Source: Rheum nobile (taxonomy: Eukaryota > Streptophyta > Magnoliopsida > Caryophyllales > Polygonaceae). Taken from it: DNA of 64,000 nt. The stretch covers positions 3,882,001-3,946,000 of the forward strand of contig WOAB01000211.1 in the NCBI GenBank assembly GCA_027886185.1, in the 5' to 3' direction. A model generated the notes under the pieces. It did not search any database. It was not told the DNA's origin and was given only the letters and a program-made list of their open reading frames with translations. Positions 34,275-43,548 of the stretch are shown piece after piece. The position numbers were made by a program, and so were the translations under genes. Numbering within the stretch: the first letter of the stretch is position 1; each line of letters begins with the position of its first letter.

Positions 34275-34375
34275 TTGGGAGAGAGAGAGCCGAGAGAGAG
34301 AGAGAGCCGTGAGGGAGAGAGCTCAAAGAGAGAGAGATTTCGTGAGGGAGAGAGAGAGAAAAATGAGAGAGAGGG
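34275..34375. repeat. GA-rich microsatellite
   Basis: Runs of gagaga interrupted by gccgtg or gagccg. Simple-sequence DNA inside the solo LTR; the open frame through it is not a gene. Confidence 0.8.
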
Positions 34376-34422
34376 CTTATATATAGCCTAGATATTTTAT
34401 ATGAAATATATCAACAAGTATC

Positions 34423-34577
34423 TCACAAATATCTTGCGTAAATATCTTACACAAATATCTTGCGTAAATATCTTACACAAATATCTTGCGTAAATATCTT
34501 ACACAAATATCTTGCGTAAATATCTTACACAAATATCTTGCGTAAATATCTTACACAATTATCTTGCGTAAATATCT
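34423..34577. repeat. 26-bp tandem repeat, about 6 copies
   Basis: atcttgcgta recurs every 26 bp from 34431, alternating with atcttacaca. It lies near the start of the LTR on the minus strand. Confidence 0.9.
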
Positions 34578-34766
34578 AAGCCCTGAAATTACATCGAATG
34601 TAATTTATTCCACTCAGAGAATTATTACGGAGAGCAAGGATTTTACCGAAAATCCAACTCCATTGAAAGCGAAAAATTTATCGAACGAAGGATGGGAAAA
34701 TTATCCAAATACCCTTACTAAAAATGAGGGATATTACACCTTTAATTAAAGAACACAATTCCTTCA

Positions 34767-35150
34767 ATCTCCCACTTGTCCTTAAAACAAGTGTGCAATG
34801 TTAAATCCCTTTGTCTCTTAGTGTCTTATTTGATGATATGATGACATCCATATCTTCTATCAAATGTGTTTCTTGAACTCTTGAGTTTGAACTGTCAAAT
34901 AACGGATGATTATAAATAATCCATCCGAGCATGGCCATGCATTTTTCAGTTCTCGCTCTTCAAGTGGCCGAGACATCATTCATGTCCATGTATCACAATA
35001 TAGATGAAGGAGGAGGACTTCTCTAGTCTTGTATGACTACAGCTCCCACTCAACTTTTGACAATCTCAATAACTGCCTTTATAAATGCCTGTTAAACGTT
35101 TAGTTACTATTTACCAAGGTCATTTGGTATAGTTTCTCTACTCTCGAAAT
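34767..35150 (-). other. Copia-2 3' untranslated interior
   Basis: On the minus strand this ends in acaagtgggagat, the polypurine tract next to the 3' LTR. The rest is non-coding. Its right border with the Gypsy-3 leader lies somewhere near 35100-35200 and marks a deletion. Confidence 0.55.
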
Positions 35151-35239
35151 TCCAAAACTAAAATAGTTTGAAAATAGTTTCGAAAAATAATTTCAAAAAT
35201 TCTCAAACATCACAATAGGCCAAGAATTTTAAAACCATT

Positions 35240-35251
35240 GCTCTGATACCA
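35240..35251 (-). other. Gypsy-3 primer binding site
   Basis: On the minus strand TGGTATCAGAGC follows the LTR end by 4 bp and leads into caatggttttaaaattcttgg, as in the Gypsy-1 leader. Confidence 0.75.
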
Positions 35252-35352
35252 TAATTGTAACACCCCCGACTTATGTCGGTAGTGCCACACGCCAGTGACC
35301 TCAAACGTTAATGTCCAAAGTCACCCCAGGCTTTAATCGGCACAATCGGCAC

Positions 35353-35404
35353 AAGAAGACGAACAGAGCAAACCGCGACCGCGGTTTGCTCAGTTCATCT
35401 TCTT
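35353..35404. repeat. near-perfect palindrome at the Gypsy-3/Gypsy-2 junction
   Basis: Arms 35353-35377 and 35380-35404 pair at 23 of 25 positions around a 2-bp centre. The left arm is an inverted copy of Gypsy-2 LTR sequence. It matches the 3' LTR version (around 43838-43860) exactly, while the right arm differs at two bases. Confidence 0.85.
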
Positions 35405-37344
35405 CGCCAGCTTCTAGAAGAACGACGGCTAGCTTTCTCCACGAGCTCCTAACGCCGGGGGGAGCTGGATCGATTGGTTTGCCGTTGTGGGTGAACTCCT
35501 GCTCCTCCTTGGCTATAAAAGGAGGTCGTTGGCAGCCATTCTCTTCATCCTCAAAGCTCCATCTCTCTCTCTCTCGTTCGAATTGGTTGTCGTCGGAGTT
35601 TCTAGTCATTGTCGGAGTTCCTAGTAGTCGCCGGAGGTGTCGTTGGCAGCCTTGGAGTGGTGGTGATACGCGGTGGTGGTGAACAAATCTCGTCATTGTC
35701 GTCGTCGGTAAGGCTTCGGAGCCGCCTAACCTCACGTCGGGATAGAGATCCGCGACCGCGGTTCCATCCACCGCGACCGTGGGCTTGGCCTAGGAAACCG
35801 TGATTGCGAATATGCCAACCGCAACCGCGGCCTTGCTCAGCAAGCGCGATCGCCGCTTTGGTAACCACGACCGTGGCTCAGGCCTTTTTCCCTTCGTTTC
35901 GTATCTCTGTTTCGTTTCGTATCTTCGTTTCGTAGCGTATCTAACTTAGGGTTCCGTTTTATGACTCATCGTCGTCGTAGGAATCCGTACTCAGATTCAA
36001 GTTCTAGATCTCGAACCCGATCTCTTCATTCGTCGAAACTAAGGCAAGTGGCGGTTTTCTCTTGCTCATTATTCCATGTTTCCCTTGATTATCAATTAAT
36101 TGATTGTTAATTAAGATGGGATAAAAGTTTTTGTTTTCTGTTTGGGAACAGGTTTAATAAAACAGTGTGTTAAAATATAAATCTATAATAGGTTGTATAT
36201 ATTGCTAGAAACAATACTATTATGTATGATATTACCGTAATGGTTTTGGTGTGGATTTATGTATGAACTTACATGTGTAGTTAGAACGAGTATTCGTAGG
36301 AACGCTATGTACCTTACGAGGTCTAGTCATTTCTTTATAACTGGTATTAGGAGGATTTTGCACTAGTACTTCTGGTCATGACCGTACCCTTATTCAGGGT
36401 AGGTGCACTCAACTGGTGCCAACAATCGGGATTTATTCCCAAAATATCTCTCGTATCGAGATGATGTGGATTAAAAGTTGTAACGTCGATATATGTTTTG
36501 GAATTAAATAAGATAAGTGATGTGATGCACATAATTAATATACCCTCGGGCGAGGAGTACAACGTGGAAACCGTCCGGACTCTTGTTAGAGTAAGTCTTC
36601 TTTCCAATCTGGATTCGCATTGCGCGGTGAGGTTGGTCGTGGACCCAAATAATCAAGGTGGTGTTTTAACTTGTGTGAAAACTTAACGTTCCCAGACATT
36701 TGTCATACGTTTCCCATAAGACTCAAATTCTTTCGAGTCTTCTCTTCATACGTTTTCCATAAGACTCAATTTCTTTGGAGTCTTCTCTTGATCATTCCAT
36801 TTTCTTGTGTTTCCGTAGAAGTATGGGGGTTCACTGTCGTCATCGGCTATTATTCGAGAAGCGATGGGTGTAACCTAATACGACTACTTAGAACCTTTTT
36901 ATTTGTACCCTTGCATAGTCTTTCATTAGACTAACCAATCGGTTTTTATTCCTTGCATGGTTGGCTGGTGTCATCCGTCTCATACGGCACATCAGGTAAA
37001 CTTCCTCATCCGTGAAGGCCAGATTTCGACGTCAAAGGCAGTTGATATTTTTATGTGTTTTCCAAGGTTGAAGATCCTAGCGTGAGATCGTTCAGTTCAA
37101 ACTCCTTTATGGCGTTTATTTATTTCAAAGACGTCCGCTGTAATAAATATTTCTTTATTTGGTTTGTTAACAGTTGTAAAACCATGGCGTTGGTTCAAAT
37201 ATTATTTGGGTATCTTTCATGATATTTAGTAAAGTTTCCAACATTAAATTATTTGTTATAAAAATGGTAAGCCTTGGGTGATCCCGGGAGTGTATTCTGA
37301 GGTCACTGGCGGTAATATTTCAAAGGTATTTTGGGGGTGTTACA
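35378..37344 (+). repeat. Gypsy-2 5' LTR (truncated)
   Basis: Co-linear with 43833-45764 of the 3' LTR and ends GGGGGTGTTACA. The first ~284 bp of the complete LTR are absent. Confidence 0.85.
35514..35520 (+). promoter_or_regulatory. TATA box of Gypsy-2 5' LTR
   Basis: TATAAAA in ttggctataaaaggagg, repeated at 43969-43975 in the 3' LTR. It is the best core promoter candidate and survives the truncation. Confidence 0.6.
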
Positions 37345-37348
37345 GATT

Positions 37349-37360
37349 TGGTATCAGAGC
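37349..37360 (+). other. Gypsy-2 primer binding site
   Basis: TGGTATCAGAGC, 4 bp after the LTR end; an exact match to the plant initiator Met tRNA site. Confidence 0.9.
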
Positions 37361-37611
37361 TAGGTTTTAAAATGATTTAGGTTTCAAACCGTTTTACTTA
37401 AAACAAAAATTTTATAAACCATTCTTCGTTTGTGGTAAAGAAATTTATTGGTTATTTCTAAAGTCAAAATTTTAAACAAATAGTACCTTTTGAGTAAATG
37501 TTATATTTTGAAACCTCTGCCATTCAAATCGTGCCTTCTTCTTCAGTCTAATTTAGAAAGTTAACTTTTATATTTAGAAAGTTCTAATTCTCTCTCGTCA
37601 CCTCGCAGGCA

Positions 37612-38698
37612 ATGGGTGATGTCGTGTCGCAACTCAAGGGAAGGAGGGACGCTGAGGTGGCTCTGCCACCTAAGGGCCGACCTTGAGTCCCCTATTCTTC
37701 CAGAGTGTGCTCAGGTCAGGATTCCGGATAGTCCTCAGGAGGAGGAGAAGACTGTCCTCGAGGAGTTGGTGGTTCTCATATCTGAGAAGATGGAGGATCC
37801 CGATGAAGACCTCGAAGAGGAAGACCCCGAGGAGGATCCCAGGGAGGATCCTGAAGAATACCCAGAGGAGGACCCTGAAGAGGACCCCGAGGAGGACCTC
37901 GAGGAGTACGACTATGATATGGGTCTGGAGCACCTGCTTGTGGACGGAGAAGATTCGGGGATGCAGTTCATCTTCCCTAGCCCAGAGATTCCACCATTTC
38001 AAGAGTATGCCCCATTGTCCCCTGCTGCTTGGGAGGCACTTGGTGTGTCTGGTGTTGATAGGGTAGAGTACGAGCCATTGGATGCACCAGTGGGTCCGCA
38101 TCCTATCCACGTGCCTAGAGAGCCGATGATGAGCCTTGTGTCTCGTCACGTACACCTTTAGAGTGAGATGGCTTCCACCGAGGCTCGTCGCGAAATGGAG
38201 GTGATGTCGGAGCAAGCTCGTAGGCGAGTGAGACCGTGGGAGGCTCATGTGGATGTATCAGTTCAGCAGGCAAGGGTCAGGCCTCGAGTGCTAGTTGAGC
38301 ACATGGAGGAGTGGATGGACTCGTTGTACGCTATAGAGGAGCGGGCTTACGATGCTGAGTCCCGTCTATCTCTTATGCTGGATGACGTCCGTGAGCTTCA
38401 AGAGAACGTTAGGCAAGCCAAGCATTTGGTCAACCCGCACTATGAGCTGAATGTGGAGGATTTTCGCCCAGGGCTCTTGGACCGGTTTTGCTATCCACCT
38501 GTACCTGGGGAGGGGCCGAGTATTCCTGTGCCTGGTGTGGGGCCGAGTGTTTCGATGCCTAGGGAGGAGCCGAGTGTTTCGGGTCCTAGTAGCTCGAGGA
38601 GGCCGGTATCGAAACCCGAGGACAGTTCACCTCTGAAAAGGTGTCGAAGGTCTGATGTGTACAAGAATCTCTTCAAGGCACCTCGAGGGAGACAATAG
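37612..38698 (+). pseudogene. Gypsy-2 extra ORF upstream of gag (acidic repeat protein)
   Basis: An ATG at 37612 opens MGDVVSQLKGRRDAEVALPP, but that frame stops soon. The frame open from 37619 continues to 38161 (TAG) and, in the same frame, from 38168 to 38698. It encodes an acidic tract built from EEDPEEDP-like units (about 37,790-37,910). A polar region with likely helical character follows (YAIEERAYDAESRLSLMLDD...), then three PGxGPS/EEPS-type repeats and a basic C-terminus. I recognise no enzyme. A frameshift near 37,680 and the stop at 38161 disable it. Extra ORFs before gag are known in some plant gypsy groups (e.g. Ogre/Tat); its role here is unknown. Confidence 0.6.
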
Positions 38699-38936
38699 CA
38701 TGTCTTAGTGACTCTCTTCTAGTTGTTTTGCTTTTCGTTGTTTTTAGAGCCTTAGCCTCCTAACAGTTTTGTCTTATCGTTTATGAGGGTAATTGTAAAA
38801 CTTATCAAACATGGTTTCAGTTCGTTTCATCAATAAAGTTTGCCAGTTTGATCTACTCCGAATCAACATTATATTGTGCATCTTTAAAGTGTGATATTAA
38901 TGTTGTGAAGTACTTGGAAAATTGATTGGCAAACAG

Positions 38937-40124
38937 ATGGTGAACACAAGAAACACAACCCGTGCTGGTGCTGGGCCGAGTAACAACCCAAGGTTGAATA
39001 TGAGAAGCGCTGCTAATCAAGGGGATGAGAGTGAGTCTGCCTCTCACAATAACCTCGCAGGCAATAGCCATGTTCAGGCTAACCCTCAGGTTGTCTTCGA
39101 TGCTGCGGCCATAGAGGCCATTTGTGGGATAGTTATGCCGGCGGTCATCGAGATAATTCGGCCAGTTGCACCGCAAGCGCAAGGTGGTCCAGTTCCTTAG
39201 GTTATTCCTGAATTTGAGGAGCCAGTGGATCATGGACCTCATGTCGATGCCGTCAGGATTAGAGGAAACTATGGTCGGGCCTTGAAGACCATTAGCTCAA
39301 TGAGGCCTGACAGCTACGACGGTACCGGAGAACCCGTCAAGGTGGCATATTGGTTCTCGCACATAGAGCGGTTATTCAGGAACGTCGATTGCACTGAGGC
39401 TGAGAAAGTGCACATTGCTTCCCTTCAACTTAAGGATGTGGCTAGCGAATGGTGGGAGAGCACTGGTTTAGCTGATCATCCCGCGTTGAATTGGGGTATG
39501 TTTAAGACGAAAATGACCGACCGTTTCTTTTCCCGTGCTATGAGGGAGGAGAAGCATAAGGAGTTCCTTTACCCTAAGACGGATGGGCTGAAGGTGACTG
39601 AGCTTGCTGCAAAGTTCAATCACCTGTTGCAATATGCTGGACCGGAAGTGTCGAGTGAGGAGCAGAAGATCTGGCATTTCCATGAATGGATGAATCCGAA
39701 TATCAAGCCGTTGATAGTGCGCCATGGCTACTGTACTCTGGAGCGGTATGTGGACGCCGCCTACAAGCTGGAAGCGACTCTAGAGGAGTCGAAAAAGAAG
39801 CGCAATCGCCAGAGACCGGCGCAGAGCCAGCCTCAGGCTAGTGGGTTTAAACGACCCGCACCACCGTCGAACTTTGCCAAGTCTGGCCGGGCAAGAACTG
39901 AGGTGACACAGTCTGGTCCTAGTCAGCGCTCGGGCCAGAGCAAGAACCCGATTCAGTGCTATAACTGTGGAACGCTGGGGCATAAGAGCAATGAGTGCCC
40001 GAAGGGTAGGAGGACGTGCTTTGCATGCGGTAAGGAGGGGCATTTGCAGACTTTTTGTCCTCAGAAGAGGCAGAAGGAGGCTGAGTCACAACAAGGGTCA
40101 GTTAGCCATAACAACCGACCCTGA
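38937..40124 (+). pseudogene. Gypsy-2 gag
   Basis: The ATG at 38937 opens MVNTRNTTRAGAGPS, the same opening as the Gypsy-1 gag. A TAG at 39198-39200 interrupts; the frame then continues through the gag core (SYDGTGEPVKVAYWFSHIE, WWESTGL, FFSRAMREEKHKEF) to a basic linker and two knuckles, CYNCGTLGHKSNEC and CFACGKEGHLQTFC (about 39958-40060), which bind RNA in the particle. A TGA at 40122-40124 separates it from the protease in the same frame, where family members usually read through as one polyprotein. Confidence 0.88.
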
Positions 40125-40154
40125 TTCAAGCCTGTTGGAGCTCTGAGTACCTCG

Positions 40155-40997
40155 ATGCAGACAACTGCTCAGAACAAGGGGAAAGCCCCAACTGTTCCAA
40201 TGGATCAGGATCAGCGGCTGTATGAGATATGCGAGGCTGACGGACCCAACGCTCTGATTGCTCAAGGTACTCTATACCTTCACTCTACATCCGTGTGTAT
40301 ATTGTTTGATTCTGGTGCCACTCATTCCTTTATTTCGGAAAAGTGTGTAAGTAAGTTAGGGTTGAAGTGCAATGAATCTTGCGAACCATTTGTGGTAAAC
40401 CTTTCCAATGGTGAACAATTAGTAGGGACCAAGCATTTGTCGGAATTTCCGATTACTATTCAAGGTCGAAAGTTCGAAGTGGACTTGATCTGTATAGCCA
40501 TGGCTCCATACGACATCATTCTCGGGATGGACTAACTGACGCGTCACAGGGCGGTAATCGATTTTAGCTCAAGGACAGTGACAGTTTCATCTGGGGGCCA
40601 GTTTGTGTGCAAGTTCAAGGGTCGTAATGACGCTGATAACGGTAAGCTCATCAATGCAATGGCTGCGTGTAAGCTACTTCGACAAGGTTGTGTTGGGTAC
40701 CTGTGCTATCTGGATAAGCCCAAGAAGGATGAGACTTCAGTTCATGATGTTCCTGTCATATGCGAGTATCCGGATGTTTTTCCTGATGAGCTTCTCGGTT
40801 TACCACCAAATCGTGACGTGGAGTTCACTATTGATCTCGAGCCTGGAACCTCGCCGATTTCTAAAACACCTTATCGGATGGCTCCAGCGGAGATGCAAGA
40901 GTTGAAAAAACAACTTGAGGACCTACTCGAGAAAGGTTATATAAGGCTGAGTGCATCGCCTTGGGGCGCTCCTGTCTTGTTTGTCAAGAAAAAGGGA
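40155..40997 (+). pseudogene. Gypsy-2 protease and start of reverse transcriptase
   Basis: In frame with gag. The aspartic protease motif LFDSGATHSFIS has its Asp codon at 40308. A TAA at 40533-40535 falls right after LGMD, where the family has Trp (GMDWL). The frame continues with the linker YPDVFPDEL and the RT start ([35 protein letters not shown]). At about 40997 a +1 shift moves the conserved [14 protein letters not shown] into the next frame. Confidence 0.88.
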
Positions 40998-42279
40998 TGG
41001 ATCGTTCAGACTTTGTATCGACTATCGAGAGTTGAACAAGGTCACTATCAAGAATAAGTATCTGTTGCCAAGGATAGATGATCTTTTGGATCAACTGCAG
41101 GGAGCAAAAGTCTTTTCCAAGATCGATTTGAGATCTGGTTACCATCAGCTCAGGATTCGTGAGGAAGATATTCCGAGGACTGCGTTCCAGACGAGATATG
41201 GACACTACGAGTTCGTAGTCATGCCATTTGGGCTTACAAATTCTCCGGCAGTCTTCATGGATCTGATGCACAAATGTTTCCACCAGTACCTGGACAAGTT
41301 CGTGGTGGTATTCATCGACGATATCCTGATCTATTCTCCGAGCGAGGAGGCTCACGAGGAGCACCTTCGTATCACCTTGTCAGTCCTTAGACAAAATCAG
41401 CTGTATGCCAAGTTGTCTAAATGTGACTTCTGGATTAAGGAGGTATGCAGTTTCTTGGGACTTGCAGGTTATTACAGACGGTTCATGGAGGGATTTTCAA
41501 AGATTGCTCTACCCATGACCGGGTTGCTCCGCAAGGTCCATAAGAAGTTCATATGGGACGACAAGTGCGAGGCAAGTTTTCAGAAGTTGAAAAAGTGCCT
41601 GACGTCCGCACCAGTTTTAGCGCTGCCAGATCGATCTGATGGCTATGTGGTCTATAGTGACGCTTCAAAGCATGGGTTAGGATGTGTATTGATGCAAAAG
41701 GGAAAGGTTATTGCATACACATCTCGGCAATTAAAAACCTATAAAGCAAACTATCCGGCGCATGATCTGGAGTTAGCGGTTGTGGTTTTCGCGCTGACGA
41801 TTTGGAGGCACTACCTCTATGGTGTTAGGTGCCAGATCTTTACCGACCACAAGAGTCTCAAGTATGTGTTCACTCAGAAGGAGTTGAACATGAGGCAACG
41901 TCGCTGGTTAGAGCTACTCAAGGACTACGACATCGAGTTGTTGTATCATCCGGGCAAGGCTAACGTGGTAGTCGATGCATTGAGCCAGAAGACGCCGCAC
42001 GAGACCGTAGTAGCTCTGCTTACTGCTCAGACCAAACTGCACCAAGGATTGTGCGAGATTAATGTCTTGTATGATCAGCGTCGAGGATGCCTGAGTATGT
42101 TGGAGATTCAGGCTACGCTACTAGATCAGATCAAAGAGAAACAGGTTGATGATGTGATCTTAGTGAAGTTAAGCAGTGAAGTGATGGATGGGAAAGCACC
42201 GGGATTCGTGATTCAAGATGATGGATCACTCTGGTTTCAGGATCGGATCTGTGTGCCTGACGTTGATGGATTTCGCTAA
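40998..42279 (+). pseudogene. Gypsy-2 reverse transcriptase and RNase H
   Basis: After the frameshift: [42 protein letters not shown] and the catalytic FIDD at 41311-41322. After KCDFWIKEV the text jumps straight to [13 protein letters not shown], so about 35 residues of the connection are missing in frame. RNase H follows with [13 protein letters not shown], the conserved AHDLELA segment and [13 protein letters not shown] at 42277-42279 ends the frame before integrase. The enzyme would copy the element RNA into DNA, but with the deletion it should not be active. Confidence 0.9.
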
Positions 42280-43086
42280 TTGGTAATGAAGGAGGCCCAT
42301 TCGTCAGCTTATTCTGTACATCTAGGATCCAGTAAGATATACAAGGACCTCAGGAAGAAATTTTGGTGGCCTAACATGAAGTGGGACGTAGCAGAATTTG
42401 TGGCGAGATGCTTGACTTGTCAGAAGGTCAAGATTGAACACCGCAGACCAGGTGGCGAATTGCAACCTCTCCCAGTGCTAGAATGGAAGTGGGAGGATAT
42501 TGCGATGGACTTCGTCACGTGGTTGCCGAAGACTCAGAGTCAGAAGGATGCCATATGGGTGATCATTGACCGGCTCACGAAGAGTGCTCATTTTGTGGCC
42601 ATCAAGTCAACTTGGGGAACCCAGAGGCTATAAGAAGTTTTCCTACACGAGATTGTCCGATTGCATGGTACTCCAAAAACCATTGTATCAGATTGTGATG
42701 GCTGATTTATGTCGAGATTCTGGAAGGAACTCCACAAGGCCATGGGAATTGAGTTGAGGTTCAGTACTGCGTTTCATCCTCAGGCAAATGGACAGTCTGA
42801 GAGGACCATCCAGACACTGGAGGATATACTGAGAGCTTGTGTACTAGATCGTCTGACCAGCTGGGAGAACAACTTAAGTCTGATTGAATTCACGTACAAC
42901 AATAGCTGGCATTCTACCATCAAGATGGCTCCATTCGAGGCTTTGTACGGTCAGAAGTGCAGATCCCTGATTTGTTGGGATGAGAATGCCGACAAGATTC
43001 TGCTCGGACCGGAGTTAGTCGAAAGGACTGCCTCGGATATTGCCTTGATCAGACAGAGGATGCTTATAGCTCAGAGTCGAATTTGA
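42280..43086 (+). pseudogene. Gypsy-2 integrase core
   Basis: Same frame as the RNase H. The zinc-binding start has H..H (EAHSSAYSVHLG) and CLTCQ. The first catalytic Asp is in AMDFVTWLP (42508-42510). TAA at 42631-42633 and TGA at 42703-42705 interrupt the middle; the second interrupts the SDxDxxF region with the second Asp. The end carries AFHPQANGQSERTIQTLED with the Glu. A frameshift near 43080 separates the C-terminal part. Confidence 0.85.
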
Positions 43087-43089
43087 AGT

Positions 43090-43548
43090 AGGCGACAAGG
43101 TGTTTGTCAGGGTGTCGCCATCCAAGGGTGTGTTCAGGTTCGGCAAGCGTGGGAAGCTCAACCCTCGCTACGGGGGACCGTTTGAGATCCTTGACAAGGT
43201 CGGATCTCTAGCATACCGTTTAGCATTGCCGCCGTCAACACATCCAGTGCATAACGTGTTTCACGTGTCTCTGCTAAGGAAGTATGTGCCAGATGTGTCT
43301 CATGTACTGAGTTATGAGGATATCGAGATTCAGGCAAATGGTACGTACGATGAGAGACCTATGCGTATTCTCGAGCGCCACGATAAGCACTTGAGGAACA
43401 AGGTGGTACCATTAGTGCGGATCCTCTGGTCCAAGTCGAGATCTGAGGAGGTAACTTGGGAAACTTGGGAGACTGAGTCTGATATGCTTAGTCATTTTCC
43501 CGAGTTGTTTTCAGCCAAGTTTCGAGGTCGAAACTTTTTTTTAAGTAT
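43090..43548 (+). pseudogene. Gypsy-2 integrase C-terminus and chromodomain-like tail
   Basis: In a new frame: GDKVFVRVSPSKGVFRFGKRGKLNPRY and GPFEIL, the GPY/F module, then HPVHNVFHVSLLRKYVPD. A chromodomain-like end follows (RILERHDKHLRNKVVPLVRILW..., EEVTWETWETESDM, about 43350-43500), which in chromoviruses directs integration to heterochromatin. The frame has no stop before the LTR and runs on to 43642. A T-run at 43534-43542 could be where the natural end was lost. Confidence 0.85.

Larger units (their letters stand above)
30206..34738 (-). mobile_element. solo gypsy LTR (4.5 kb) with minisatellite arrays
   Basis: On the minus strand it begins TGTAATATCCC (34738) and ends GGGGGTGTTACA (30206). 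It is flanked by CCTTT on both sides (30201-30205, 34739-34743), so it is a complete LTR inserted as one unit with no internal region. Solo LTRs form by recombination between the two LTRs of a full element. Phrases shared with the Gypsy-1 and Gypsy-2 LTRs, including the motif around gtcatgacc, place it in the same chromovirus group. Four tandem arrays account for its unusual length. It has no coding capacity. Confidence 0.9.
29497..34766 (-). repeat. Copia-2 3' LTR, split by a solo gypsy LTR
   Basis: The LTR is in two pieces, 29497-30205 and 34744-34766. On the minus strand it begins TGAAGGAATT and ends ATCCCAACA. It aligns with 53386-54116. The gap between the pieces is exactly the solo LTR plus one copy of its CCTTT duplication. 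Confidence 0.85.

Noticed and set aside
35301..35868. Overlapping ORFs of 120-156 aa on both strands (also at 43678-44314)
   Set aside because: They occur at equivalent places in both Gypsy-2 LTRs, are open because of GC-rich composition, and carry no domain.
37670..38248. 192-aa minus-strand ORF
   Set aside because: It lies opposite the acidic-repeat ORF of Gypsy-2 and arises from its repetitive codons.
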